Shown here one piece after another: positions 44,113 through 52,798 of a stretch of DNA of 64,000 bases (its first letter is position 1; every line of letters begins with the position of its first letter). The notes under the pieces are model-generated. The model did not search any database and was not told the origin of the DNA. It worked only from the letters and a program-made list of their open reading frames with translations. The position numbers were made by a program, and so were the translations under genes. Location of the stretch: contig NZ_CP109031.1 of assembly GCF_036226925.1 (NCBI RefSeq), positions 8,804,001-8,868,000 on the forward strand, written 5' to 3'. This DNA comes from Streptomyces sp. NBC_00659. Its GTDB lineage: Bacteria; Actinomycetota; Actinomycetes; Streptomycetales; Streptomycetaceae.

Positions 44113-44565
44113 ATGAGCAGCAAGGAAAGCGGTCGGCACGAGGGGTTCACGGCCGAAGAGCGGGCCGCGATGAAGGACCATGCCAAGGAACTGAAGAAGG
44201 AGGCCCGCCGCGGTTCGCGCGCGGACAAGGCGGCCGAGGCGGAACGGGACGTACTCGCGAAGATCGGCGAGATGGGGGAGTCCGACCGGATCATGGCCGA
44301 GCGCGTCCACGCCGTCGTCAGTGCCTGCGCCCCGGTCCTCGCGCCGAAGCTCTGGTACGGCATGCCCGCCTACGCGCTGGACGGCAAGGTCGTGTGTTTC
44401 TTCCAGAGCGCGGAGAAGTTCAAGGCGCGGTACGCGACGCTCGGGTTCAGTGACCAGGCGAACCTGGACGAGGGCACGATGTGGGCCACCGCGTTCGCCC
44501 TGACCGAGCTCACGGCCGAGGTCGAGGCGAAGATCGGCGCGCTCGTGAAGCAGGCGGTGAGCTGA
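44113..44565 (+). CDS. DUF1801-family (frataxin-fold) protein
   Basis: 150 residues. A charged N-terminal helix ([20 protein letters not shown]) leads into the DUF1801/YdhG core: [40 protein letters not shown], and [16 protein letters not shown]. The family has a CyaY/frataxin-like fold and is sometimes annotated as an iron chaperone, which is unproven. GGGGGAG precedes the ATG. A near-consensus sigma-70-type promoter with a TetR operator at its start site indicates tight repression by the divergent regulator. Confidence 0.82.
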   Translation: MSSKESGRHEGFTAEERAAMKDHAKELKKEARRGSRADKAAEAERDVLAKIGEMGESDRIMAERVHAVVSACAPVLAPKLWYGMPAYALDGKVVCFFQSAEKFKARYATLGFSDQANLDEGTMWATAFALTELTAEVEAKIGALVKQAVS

Positions 44566-44611
44566 GACACCGCGCGACGGTGACCTGGCGGCGCCCGGAC
44601 GGCGCCCGGAC

Positions 44612-44690
44612 GCGTGTGCCTCGCGGACCGGACGGTGCCCAGAAGCGTGTGCCTCGCGGACCGGACGGTGCCCAGACGCGTGTGCCTCGC
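44612..44690. repeat. 33-bp tandem repeat (2.4 copies)
   Basis: Units begin at 44612, 44645 and 44678 with the core GCGTGTGCCTCGCGGACCGG. It lies in the space between two convergent genes. The 33-bp period keeps an 11-residue frame open, but there is no start or ribosome site. Confidence 0.8.
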
Positions 44691-44711
44691 CCGGACAGCA
44701 CCGGGCGAGGC
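44684..44711. terminator. Bidirectional terminator
   Basis: Perfect 11-bp stem GCCTCGCCCGG/CCGGGCGAGGC with a 6-nt loop, between the DUF1801 gene and the convergent helicase gene. Confidence 0.8.
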
Positions 44712-44768
44712 GCGCGAGGCCGGCCGGGCACCCGGGGCGCGAGTGGGTCAGGGCGGTTGAGCCCGGCC

Positions 44769-46178
44769 TCAGCGACCCTTGCGTACCCGGGCGGCCGCGC
44801 GGGCTTCCGCGGCCTTGCGGGCGTCCGCGGTCTTGCGTGACTCCTTGGCCTTTCCGGGACGCGTGCCGATGCCCCGGAAGGGCGCGTTGCCGGTGCTCGT
44901 CGTCGGCCCGGTGGGCGGGCGCTTGGCCCCGGTGATGGCGGTGAGCGACGCCTCGCCCGAACGTACCTGGGTGACGGTCGGCCGGATGCCGGCATCGGAC
45001 ATCAGACGGTTCACATCGCGCCGCTGGTTGGGGGTGACCAGGGTGACCACCTTCCCGGACTCCCCTGCGCGCGCGGTGCGCCCGCCACGGTGCAGGTAGT
45101 CCTTGGCGTCCGCGGGCGGGTCGACGTTGACGACGAGGTCGAGCGAGTCGATGTGGATGCCCCGGGCGGCGACGTTGGTGGCCACCAGCACGTTGATCTC
45201 CCCGTTCTTGAACTGGGCGAGCGTGTGCGTGCGCTGCGGCTGCGACTTCCCGCTGTGCAGGGCGGAGGCGCGGATGCCACTGGCCCGCAGATGACGGGTG
45301 AACTGGTCCACGGCCGCCTTCGTGTCCAGGAACATCAGAACCCGGCCGTCCCGAGCGGCGATCTCGGTCGCCGTCGCGTACCGGTCGGCGCCGTGGATGT
45401 TCAACTGGTGGTGTTCCATCGTGGTGACCGAGCCCGCCACCCGGTCGACCGAGGCGTGAATCGGGTCGTGGAGGTACTTCTGTACGAGCTCATCGACGTT
45501 GCGGTCGAGCGTGGCCGAGAACAGCAGCCGCTGACCGTCGGCGCGCACCTGTTCCATGAGGTCCGAGACCTGCGGCAGGAAGCCCAGGTCGCACATCTGG
45601 TCCGCCTCGTCCAGCACCGTGATCCGCACCTGGTTCAGGAGACAGTCCCGGCGTGACACCAGGTCGGTCAGCCGCCCCGGCGTCGCGATGAGCACCTCGA
45701 CGCCGCTCCGCAGCTGAGCCTGCTGCCGGTTGATCGACAGCCCGCCCACCACCGTCCCCAGTCGTACGTCCAGGGTCTGCGCGTACGGTTCCAGCGCGTC
45801 GCTCACCTGCTGCGCGAGCTCCCGGGTCGGCACCAGGACCAGCGCCAGCGGCCGCTTCGCCTCCGCGCGGCGGCCCGCGGTCCGGGCGAGCAGGGCCAGC
45901 CCGAAGGCCAGCGTCTTGCCGGAGCCGGTCCGTGCCCGGCCGAGGACATCGTGTCCGGCCAGGGCGTTCGGCAGCGTCGCGGCCTGGATCGGGAAGGGCT
46001 CCGTCACTCCGAGCCCGGTCATCCGGGCCACCAGTGCCGCCGGCAGGCCGAGGGCGTCGAACGACGCGGCGGCAGGCAGGCCTGTGGAGCGGGACGGCGG
46101 TGCCGTGACGTCGTCCCGCGGCGCCGGCTGGTGCTCGCCAGCGTCGGAGAGTCCAGGGGCCGGCGGCTTCGCGTTCAT
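44769..46178 (-). CDS. DEAD-box RNA helicase
   Basis: 469 residues, RhlE-type. All helicase motifs can be read: Q motif (PFPIQAATLPNALAGHDVLG), I ARTGSGKTLAF, Ia VPTRELAQQV, II VLDEADQMCDLG (DEAD), III FSATLD, V VATNVAARGIHIDSLDLVV and VI YLHRGGRTARAGE. A Lys/Arg/Ala-rich tail (RKTADARKAAEARAAARVR) would bind RNA. It remodels structured RNA, often induced by cold. The leader contains a strong hairpin 35 nt before the ATG. Confidence 0.94.
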   Translation of the reverse strand: MNAKPPAPGLSDAGEHQPAPRDDVTAPPSRSTGLPAAASFDALGLPAALVARMTGLGVTEPFPIQAATLPNALAGHDVLGRARTGSGKTLAFGLALLARTAGRRAEAKRPLALVLVPTRELAQQVSDALEPYAQTLDVRLGTVVGGLSINRQQAQLRSGVEVLIATPGRLTDLVSRRDCLLNQVRITVLDEADQMCDLGFLPQVSDLMEQVRADGQRLLFSATLDRNVDELVQKYLHDPIHASVDRVAGSVTTMEHHQLNIHGADRYATATEIAARDGRVLMFLDTKAAVDQFTRHLRASGIRASALHSGKSQPQRTHTLAQFKNGEINVLVATNVAARGIHIDSLDLVVNVDPPADAKDYLHRGGRTARAGESGKVVTLVTPNQRRDVNRLMSDAGIRPTVTQVRSGEASLTAITGAKRPPTGPTTSTGNAPFRGIGTRPGKAKESRKTADARKAAEARAAARVRKGR

Positions 46179-46212
46179 GGGGAACCTTCCTCAGTCTGAC
46201 GCCCGGAACGCC

Positions 46213-46244
46213 CCGGGGCCCGTGCCACTCGGCACGGGCCCCGG
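46213..46244 (-). promoter_or_regulatory. Hairpin in the helicase 5' leader
   Basis: Perfect 14-bp stem CCGGGGCCCGTGCC/GGCACGGGCCCCGG with a 4-nt loop, between a probable -10 (TAAAAT, minus strand near 46270) and the ribosome site GAGGAAGG. A very stable leader structure in front of an RNA-helicase gene could give autoregulation. Confidence 0.6.
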
Positions 46245-46563
46245 CGACTTCGAAGCGTGTTCCCCATTTTACCAGCGGGCCGCCGGGCGCCGGCCGGGCC
46301 GGTGACAGGTGACAGGTGAGGGGCGACGGGTGTCAGGTGACCGGGGTCCTGGTCACACGGTCGTGTGCGACCTCGTGGTGGTCCGGTCGTCCGCGGAATC
46401 TCTCCGTCCTTCGATGTGACCTTCTTCCCTCTTCCTTGCCATCGGTGCCCCGGTGTGGGAAGCATCTGCGCAACGAGTGTCCGAAGAACTGTTATTCGAG
46501 GTTCCGTGGGCGGTCTCCCAGGCAACGGCAGCATCGTTCGGAGTCGAGGACAGGAAAGCTTTC

Positions 46564-48237
46564 ATGAGGAGACAGCACGCGGTGGAGCCGGCGGCACTGG
46601 TGACTGCCGCCCGGGCGGGCGACTCGGCGGCTCAGGACGCCCTGGTCAGCGCCTATCTCCCCTTGGTCTACAACATCGTCGGGCGCGCGCTGAACGGTTC
46701 CGTCGACGTCGACGACGTCGTGCAGAACACCATGCTCCGCGCCCTGGACGGCCTGGACGGCCTGCGTACGCCGGAGAGCTTCCGCTCCTGGCTCGTGGCG
46801 ATCGCGATGAACCAGGTCCGGGCCCACTGGCGGGACCGGCAGCTCGCCCCGGACGGTGTGGAGGAGGCGGAGGAACTCGCCGACCCCGGCGCCGACTTCG
46901 TGGACCTGACCCTGATGCGGCTCCAGCTCTCCGGTCAGCGGCGGGAGACCGCGCTGGCGACCCGCTGGCTCGAACCCGACGACCGAGGCGTGCTCTCGCT
47001 GTGGTGGCTGGAATGCGCCGGTGAGGTGACCCGGACCGAGGTGGCCGAGGCACTGGAGGTGTCGCCGCAGCACGCGGCGGTCCAAGTGCAGCGTATGAAG
47101 GCGCAGTTGGAAACCGCTCGTGTGGTGGTACGGGCCCTCGGCGCCCGCCCGCCGTGCGAGGAGCTGCGGGGTGTCCTCGCCTCCTGGGACGGCCGGCCCT
47201 CGGCGCTGTGGCGCAAGCGCATCGCCCGGCACGCCCGCGACTGTGTCCGCTGCTCCGGTCTGTGGAGCGGACTGATGCCCGCGGAGGGGCTGCTGGCCGG
47301 TCTGGCGCTGATCGCGGTGTCGCCGGGGCTGACGGCCGCGCTGTTCGACGCTTCCGGCGGGATGGCCGCCACGGGCTCGGTGTCACGGGCCCCGGCCGCC
47401 GCGGGGCACGGGGAGGAGGGCTCGTCGGGGGCCGCCGGGCACCGGGCTTCCGGCGGGAGGGCGGCCTCGCGCGGTGAGGCTCGCCGGCGCCGACGCGTAC
47501 GGCGCCGGGCGCTGGGCGGCGCACTCGTGGCGGTCTGCGTGGCGGGCGGCGGTTTCTGGTACGTGGAGACAGGACCCGGAGCGCGAACCGACGGGGCGGC
47601 TCCCTCGCGGACCGCGGGCGACCCCGTCATGGACCTCTCCGCGCCGGACGCCTCGGCCGCCTCCGCCTCGCCGTCGGCAAGCGCCACGGCGTCGGCCTCG
47701 CCGTCGGCGTCCGCGTCGAAGAAGGCGAAGGCGAAGGCGAAGGCGAAAGCCTCCAGCACACCCCGTCCCGCCGAGCCGAGCAAGTCGGCCGCCGCCTCCT
47801 CGGCCGCGCCGACCCGGAGAGCGTCCGGCGTGGCGCAGGCGCAGTCGGCACCGACGACCACCGTGGCCCAGGTGGTCGCGCTGGTGAACAAGGAGCGGGC
47901 GGCCGCCGGCTGCGGACCGCTCACCGAGGACCCGCAGCTGGAGGACGCGGCCCAGGCCCACTCCGAGGACATGGCCGCACGCGACTTCTTCGAACACACC
48001 AACCCCGACGGCGCCGACCCCGGCGAGCGCATCACCGCCGCGGGCTACCGCTGGTCCACGTACGGCGAGAACATAGCCGCGGGTCAGCAGACCCCTTCGG
48101 CGGTGATGGACTCGTGGATGAACAGCCCGGGGCATCGCGCGAACATTCTCAACTGTTCGTTCAAGAACATCGGGGTGGGCGTACACAAGGGGTCGGGCGG
48201 TCCCTGGTGGACACAGGACTTCGGGGCGAAGCTGTGA
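46564..48237 (+). CDS. ECF sigma factor fused to zinc anti-sigma motif, membrane helix and extracellular CAP domain
   Basis: 557 residues. Sigma region 2 (about 20-92: YLPLVYNIVGRALNG, VDVDDVVQNTMLRALDGL, RSWLVAIAMNQVRAHWRD) and region 4 (about 130-190: GEVTRTEVAEALEVSPQHAA) make a complete ECF sigma factor. Then C198 and H223-x3-C227-x2-C230 form a zinc anti-sigma (ZAS)-like motif, a hydrophobic stretch (242-261), a basic stop-transfer RRRRRVRRR and a membrane helix (about 316-334). A long Ser/Ala/Lys linker leads to a CAP/SCP domain (about 435-557: HSEDMAARDFFEHTNPDG, STYGENIAAGQ, SWMNSPGHRANIL). ATG 46564 with AGGAAAG. It looks like a one-polypeptide envelope sensor, sigma inside and CAP outside. 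Confidence 0.9.
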   Translation: MRRQHAVEPAALVTAARAGDSAAQDALVSAYLPLVYNIVGRALNGSVDVDDVVQNTMLRALDGLDGLRTPESFRSWLVAIAMNQVRAHWRDRQLAPDGVEEAEELADPGADFVDLTLMRLQLSGQRRETALATRWLEPDDRGVLSLWWLECAGEVTRTEVAEALEVSPQHAAVQVQRMKAQLETARVVVRALGARPPCEELRGVLASWDGRPSALWRKRIARHARDCVRCSGLWSGLMPAEGLLAGLALIAVSPGLTAALFDASGGMAATGSVSRAPAAAGHGEEGSSGAAGHRASGGRAASRGEARRRRRVRRRALGGALVAVCVAGGGFWYVETGPGARTDGAAPSRTAGDPVMDLSAPDASAASASPSASATASASPSASASKKAKAKAKAKASSTPRPAEPSKSAAASSAAPTRRASGVAQAQSAPTTTVAQVVALVNKERAAAGCGPLTEDPQLEDAAQAHSEDMAARDFFEHTNPDGADPGERITAAGYRWSTYGENIAAGQQTPSAVMDSWMNSPGHRANILNCSFKNIGVGVHKGSGGPWWTQDFGAKL

Positions 48238-48312
48238 TGGCCGGCGCTCCTTCCCGGGCGCGAGGTTCCCAGGTCATGGCCCTGCCGGACCCACCTCGGG
48301 ACCGAACGCGCC

Positions 48313-48909
48313 TCAGCTGACGTGCCAGCCGGGTTCGAGGCGGTCGAGGAGCGCGCGGAAGGCCGCGTCCGCCGGCTCCCGGCCGCCCTCCGCCTGGGCG
48401 GCGACGACCAGGCCGAAGGTCGCGTCGACCAGCAGGGCGGCCTCCGTCCGGGCTCGGACCTGCGGCATGCCGAGGTCCCGGAAGACGGAGGTGAGCAGCT
48501 CCGTCCACTCGGTCAGCACGTCACTCAGGACGGGCCCGTACCGGTCGGGGTCGATCAGGCTGGCGGTCATGATCTCGAGGTAGAGGGGGACGGCGGGGCG
48601 CAGGTCGGGGGCGCCGAACCGCCGCCAGATCTCCTCCATGAAACGGCGGAGGCCCGCCGGGTCCCGCGGGGACTCCGCGGAGGCGAGCATCTCCCGGGCC
48701 CGCAGGAGCGGTCGCCTCTCGTCCAGGGCGAGCGCTTCGGCGACCATGCCCTCCTTGGTCCCGAAGTAGTACAGGAGCATGCGGTCGCTGGTGCCCAGGG
48801 TTCGGGCGAGCGGGCGCAGGGAGAGTCCTGCGAGGCCGTTGCGCACCAGGTACGCGCGGACCCGGTCGGTCAGCTCGCGTCGTTTGGCCTGGTCGGAGGG
48901 TCGTGGCAT
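48313..48909 (-). CDS. TetR-family regulator
   Basis: 198 residues. Helix-turn-helix: ELTDRVRAYLVRNGLAGLSL then RPLARTLGTSDRMLLYYFGT. The ligand domain is helical with RRFMEEIWRRFGAPDLRPAV. ATG 48909 is chosen because GGGAG lies 6 nt upstream; an in-frame start at 48963 has none. Two related palindromes upstream (49005-49048) are its probable operators and also lie in front of the divergent HATPase gene. Confidence 0.88.
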   Translation of the reverse strand: MPRPSDQAKRRELTDRVRAYLVRNGLAGLSLRPLARTLGTSDRMLLYYFGTKEGMVAEALALDERRPLLRAREMLASAESPRDPAGLRRFMEEIWRRFGAPDLRPAVPLYLEIMTASLIDPDRYGPVLSDVLTEWTELLTSVFRDLGMPQVRARTEAALLVDATFGLVVAAQAEGGREPADAAFRALLDRLEPGWHVS

Positions 48910-49004
48910 GAGGGCTCCCGGCGGCCGCGGTGTCTCTGCGTGGTCGTGTGACACCAGACACATTCCATATGTGCCGGTCAGTACTCTTGGAAAGGATTCT
49001 TGCC

Positions 49005-49048
49005 GTAGCGAGCGCTACATGCATATTTGTTATCGTGACGGGCGTTAC
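49005..49048. promoter_or_regulatory. Paired palindromes between TetR and HATPase genes
   Basis: GTAGCGAGCGCTAC (49005-49018, perfect) and GTGACGGGCGTTAC (49035-49048, one mismatch pair) share the pattern GTRRCGRGCGYTAC, centres 30 bp apart. The AT-rich stretch between them probably contains a promoter. Confidence 0.62.
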
Positions 49049-49144
49049 GTGAACGCGTGACCTGACAATGTCCGGACCGGTCGTCGACGGGTCCGTGCCG
49101 CTCGGGCGGTGTGGTCGCCGGCAGTGCAGAAGGGACTGATTCCC

Positions 49145-49753
49145 ATGGCCCCTGGGGCCATCGATCTCCTGGCGACACCTCGCCGGGGGCGCTTTGCCCG
49201 GCTCTACCGCCGGCCCGAGGGATCGAAGCGTCGGGACGCCACGACACGTGATCAGCAGAAGGAGGCATCCGCGGAAGCCGCACCCACCTCGTGGCTGGCC
49301 CGGAACCGGGCTCTTTGGTCGCGTGCGCTGCAACCCATCCGTCCGTTCGACGCGCCCCGCGCCCGGGTCACCCCCTGGGAGTCCTCCTGGCCGCTGTCGC
49401 GGGAACTGACCTCGGCCCGCCGGGCCCGCCGTCTGGTGACGGCACAGCTGGACGAGTGGAATCTGGAGGACGTGGCCGACACCGCGGAGCTCCTGGTCAG
49501 CGAGCTGGTCACCAACGCTCTGTGCCATACGCGCGGCCCACTGCGGCTCAACCTGTGCCTGCGCGGCGACCGCCTGCTGTGCGAGGTCGAGGACACGGAG
49601 CCCGAATGTCCCGTACGGCGCGAGGTCGACGCCGACGCGGAGGGCGGTCGCGGTACCGAACTGCTCGACCTGCTCGCCGAGAGCTGGGGCAGCACCTGCA
49701 CTCCCACCGGCAAGACCATGTGGTTCGAAGTGCCCACACAGACCCCGTCGTAG
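49145..49753 (+). CDS. HATPase anti-sigma-type kinase
   Basis: 202 residues. The first 90 are basic and probably disordered; the rest is an RsbW/SpoIIAB-like ATPase: SSWPLSRELTSARRARRLVT, N box ELLVSELVTNALCHTRG, LCEVEDTEPECPV for the Asp, and G box EGGRGTELLDLLAESWGS. Such proteins phosphorylate anti-sigma antagonists and hold sigma factors; in Streptomyces most copies are orphans. ATG 49145 has GAAGGGA upstream. Divergent from the TetR regulator and probably under its control. Confidence 0.86.
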   Translation: MAPGAIDLLATPRRGRFARLYRRPEGSKRRDATTRDQQKEASAEAAPTSWLARNRALWSRALQPIRPFDAPRARVTPWESSWPLSRELTSARRARRLVTAQLDEWNLEDVADTAELLVSELVTNALCHTRGPLRLNLCLRGDRLLCEVEDTEPECPVRREVDADAEGGRGTELLDLLAESWGSTCTPTGKTMWFEVPTQTPS

Positions 49754-49756
49754 CAC

Positions 49757-49776
49757 CCGCCGAGCCCCCTCGGCGG
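49757..49776. terminator. Small terminator hairpin
   Basis: 8-bp stem CCGCCGAG/CTCGGCGG with a CCCC loop, directly after the HATPase stop codon. Confidence 0.65.
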
Positions 49777-49885
49777 TGATCGCGCCCGCCCCGTCGGCCA
49801 AGCGGCGGACAGCGACCGTCCAGCCCCGGTGTTTTTGCCCCCGGGGAAGTGCGCTGGAAGCCGCCGGCCTCACCGGCCGGATCGC

Positions 49886-50701
49886 TCAGGCGACGGTGAT
49901 CACTTGCGTGGCCAGGAAGTCGAGGAGCGCGGCGTTGAACCGTCCGGGCTGTTCCGCGCCGGGAAGGTGGCCGGCGCCCTCGACGACGGTCAGGACCGCG
50001 TGCGGGACGAGCGCGTGGATGGCCTCGGCGTCGCTGACCGGTGTGTAGACGTCGTCGGCGCCGACGACGATCAGTACGGGGGACTGTACGGCGGCGAGTG
50101 TGTCCCGGTAGTCGGGGCGCTCGGCCCGGCCGCGCAGGGCTGCCGCGGCACCACGGGGATCGGTGGCGCGCATCATGCTCAGGACGTGCTCGGCGACGTC
50201 GGGCAGCGCGGTGACGTTGTAGTCGGCGAGCATCTTGCCGATGACCTCGTCCGCGTAGCCGTTCATCCCCTCCGCCAGGAGGCGGTCGGCCAGCCGGTTG
50301 CGGAAGGCCTTGCCCTCGTCCGTCTCGGCCGGGGCGGAGGTGTCCGACAGGACGAGCGCGCGGACGCGGTGGGTGTGGGCGCGTTGAATTTCCAGGGCGA
50401 TCTGCCCGCCCATCGAGACACCGCCCACCACCGCCCGGTCGATGTCCAGGTGGTCCAGGAGCGCGGCGAGGTCGTCGGCGAAGTCGGAGAGATACACGGG
50501 GCCGGTCTCCACCCCGCTGGCGCCGTAGCCGCGCAGATCCGGGGTGATGACCCGGTGCCCGGCCGCGACGAGCGCTTCGGCCTGCGGGGCCCACAGGGTC
50601 CGGTCGAAGGGATGCCCGTGGATCAGCAGGACGGGCAGCCCGGCCGAGGAGCCGGTGTCGTCGTAGTGGATCGTCGTACCGCGCAAGGCTATGGAGGTCA
50701 T
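49886..50701 (-). CDS. Alpha/beta-hydrolase
   Basis: 271 residues. Classic fold markers: oxyanion HGHPFDRTLW, nucleophile elbow GGVSMGGQIA (Ser), acid Asp in VVGADDVYTPVSD, and His in VEGAGHLPGAEQP. It is related to 3-oxoadipate enol-lactonase and haloperoxidase-like hydrolases; the substrate is not deducible. TAGGGT (minus strand, 50714-50709) lies 7 nt before ATG 50701 and there is no Shine-Dalgarno, so a leaderless start is likely. Confidence 0.88.
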   Translation of the reverse strand: MTSIALRGTTIHYDDTGSSAGLPVLLIHGHPFDRTLWAPQAEALVAAGHRVITPDLRGYGASGVETGPVYLSDFADDLAALLDHLDIDRAVVGGVSMGGQIALEIQRAHTHRVRALVLSDTSAPAETDEGKAFRNRLADRLLAEGMNGYADEVIGKMLADYNVTALPDVAEHVLSMMRATDPRGAAAALRGRAERPDYRDTLAAVQSPVLIVVGADDVYTPVSDAEAIHALVPHAVLTVVEGAGHLPGAEQPGRFNAALLDFLATQVITVA

Positions 50702-50780
50702 GCCAGGCACCCTAGGGCCTGTCCGGCCACAAGATCATCGCGATGGTCGAAGCGGGTCACTGCCTGCCACCGTGCGTACC

Positions 50781-50890
50781 GGGTACGGACGTCGCTCTTG
50801 CCCGGTGCTTCCGGGCGCTTCCCGGGTACGGATGTTGCTCTTGCCCGGCAGGTCCGGGCGCCTCCCGGGTACGGATGCCGCTCTCACTCC
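50781..50890. repeat. 43-bp tandem repeat (2.5 copies)
   Basis: Units start at 50781, 50824 and 50867 with the core GGGTACGGAYGTYGCTCTTG, diverged by about 15 percent. Each unit contains a small GC-rich dyad. Lies between two genes on the same strand. Confidence 0.8.
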
Positions 50891-50999
50891 ACGCGGCTGC
50901 GCGCGTCCCGTGTCGAAGCCGTCCGGCCCGGACGACGATGGCCCGGCACGAGCGCGAGGTTGATCGCGTCGGCCGGGCCATCGACATGCACAGGAGGGG

Positions 51000-51962
51000 C
51001 TACTCCGCCTCGTGCCGGGTTCCGTAGGGGTCACCGGCGCCCGTGCCGCCGTACTGGGCGTGCTCCTCGGCGGGCCACTGGGGCGGTGCGGACGACCAGT
51101 GGCCGGCCTGCGGGGCGCTGTGGGCCATCGGCGCCGGAGCGTCCTGGATGCCCGACACCTGCACCGGCATGGCCTTTCCGCGTGCGACGACCTTGGAGCG
51201 CTTCTTGGCCGGCTTGTCCCAACCGCCGTCGCCGAGGATCAGGACCGGGTCGAACATGACGATGGCCGCGGCGAGGATGAGGAAGATGATCGGGCCCAGG
51301 AGCATCGGCAGCAGGAGCGAGGTGCTCTCCTGGCCGGTCACGGACGACTCGATGCCGTTGTGGAGATGGACGTTCACGGCGGCCATGCCCGTGTAGTGCA
51401 TGCCGGTGACGGCCAGGCCCATGACGAGGCTGGCGCCGAGCGTGCGGATGAAGCCCTGTACGGAGACGGCGGCCCACAGCGCGGCGGTCGCCGCCACGAG
51501 GGCGATGATCACGGACAGGGTCACCGTGAACGCGTTGTAGCTGAGCTCTCCGTTGAGCTGCATCGCGAACATGCCGAGGTAGTGCATGGTCGCGACGCCG
51601 AGACCGGTGATGGAGCCGCCCACGGTGAGGGCCGCTCGCGTGGCACCGCGATGCCCGACGATGAAGACGCCCGCGGAGACCACCACGATCGCCACGGCGA
51701 GACTGAGCACGGTCAGCGGGACGTCGTAGGTGACGGGTGTCTCCGCCACGGAGAAGCCCGTCATGGCGATGAAGTGCATCGTCCAGATGCCGCAGCCCAG
51801 GGCGCTGGCCCCGAGGGCGAGCCAGCCGAGCCTCCATCCGGGCTCGTGGTGCACCGTGCGCACCACACAGCGCAGCCCCAACGCCGAGCCCACACAGGCC
51901 ATGACGTAGGCGGCCACCGGTGTGACCAGCCCGTAGCTGAAGCCGTCGATCGTGCCGTTCAT
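51000..51962 (-). CDS. MHYT-domain membrane protein
   Basis: 320 residues. Seven membrane helices carry three copies of the MHYT signature: MHFIAMTGF, MHYLGMFAM and MHYTGMAAV, proposed to bind copper and sense gases such as oxygen, CO or NO. Unlike the better-studied relatives there is no GGDEF, EAL or kinase output; a short cytoplasmic tail rich in Pro/Gln/His ends the protein (HSAPQAGHWSSAPPQWPAEE). Single gene. The sensing role is family inference. Confidence 0.9.
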   Translation of the reverse strand: MNGTIDGFSYGLVTPVAAYVMACVGSALGLRCVVRTVHHEPGWRLGWLALGASALGCGIWTMHFIAMTGFSVAETPVTYDVPLTVLSLAVAIVVVSAGVFIVGHRGATRAALTVGGSITGLGVATMHYLGMFAMQLNGELSYNAFTVTLSVIIALVAATAALWAAVSVQGFIRTLGASLVMGLAVTGMHYTGMAAVNVHLHNGIESSVTGQESTSLLLPMLLGPIIFLILAAAIVMFDPVLILGDGGWDKPAKKRSKVVARGKAMPVQVSGIQDAPAPMAHSAPQAGHWSSAPPQWPAEEHAQYGGTGAGDPYGTRHEAE

Positions 51963-52285
51963 CCGCTCCCTAACTAACTCTGTACCGCTGACATGCGAAG
52001 GACATTGAGCCCTTTTTCTGGTAGCGATAGCAAATTCTCGAGCCGATGTTGATTGAAGCTTGCAGGATCGTTATCGATCTCCCGCGTTCACTCGCACGCG
52101 CGGGCCCCGAGGTGCCCGAACCTTTGTGGCGTCCCAGGTGCCCGGCCGGGAATTTCGACCGGCCCTTTCGGCCTTGTGCAGTGCGATGCCACGTCGTTGT
52201 GAGGGCGGGGCGGACGGACGGCGGGCGGCGCGTGAGACCGCGCCTGTGCGAGTCCGACGAGGACTAGGAAGAAGGGGTGCGTGCG
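51963..52285. other. Intergenic region between MHYT and MsrA genes
   Basis: 323 bp, divergent. AT-rich stretch near 51990-52070 should contain the two promoters. I see no palindrome strong enough to call and no coding sequence. Confidence 0.5.
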
Positions 52286-52798
52286 ATGAGCCGGAACGAG
52301 GAGAAGGCGCTGCTTGCCGGTGGCTGTTTCTGGGGCATGCAGGATCTGATCAGGACGTTCCCGGGTGTTCTGGACACGCGGGTGGGATACAGCGGCGGCG
52401 ACGTGGCCGACGCGACGTATCGCAACCATGGAACGCATGCCGAGGCGATCGAGATCACCTTCGATCCCACGAAGACCGACTACCGGACGATCCTGGAGTA
52501 CTTCTTCCAGATCCACGACCCGTCGACGAAGAACCGGCAGGGCAACGACATCGGTCTCAGCTACCGGTCCGCCATCTTCTACGTCGACGACGAGCAGAAG
52601 CGGGTCGCCGAGGACACCATCGCGGATGTCGACGCCTCCGGACTGTGGCCGGGGAAGGTCGTGACCGAGGTAGCGCCGGCCGGTCCGTTCTGGAAGGCGG
52701 AGCCGGAGCACCAGGACTACCTCCAGCGCTACCCGGACGGCTACACCTGCCACTTCGTCCGTCCGAACTGGCGGCTGCCGAGGCGCGCGGAAGCCTGA
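52286..52798 (+). CDS. msrA: Peptide methionine-(S)-S-oxide reductase MsrA
   Basis: 170 residues. The catalytic motif GCFWG has its Cys at residue 14; [20 protein letters not shown] and [20 protein letters not shown] are invariant MsrA blocks, and [16 protein letters not shown] ends the domain. It reduces methionine-S-sulfoxide in oxidised proteins using thioredoxin. ATG 52286 is set by AAGGGG 8 nt upstream; GTG 52277 overlaps that site. Single gene. Confidence 0.96.
   Translation: MSRNEEKALLAGGCFWGMQDLIRTFPGVLDTRVGYSGGDVADATYRNHGTHAEAIEITFDPTKTDYRTILEYFFQIHDPSTKNRQGNDIGLSYRSAIFYVDDEQKRVAEDTIADVDASGLWPGKVVTEVAPAGPFWKAEPEHQDYLQRYPDGYTCHFVRPNWRLPRRAEA

Noticed and set aside
44481..44840. ORF with 11-residue repeats (RVPRGPDGAQ)
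   Set aside because: It is a by-product of the 33-bp tandem repeat, has no ribosome site, and runs into the terminator and the helicase gene on the other strand.
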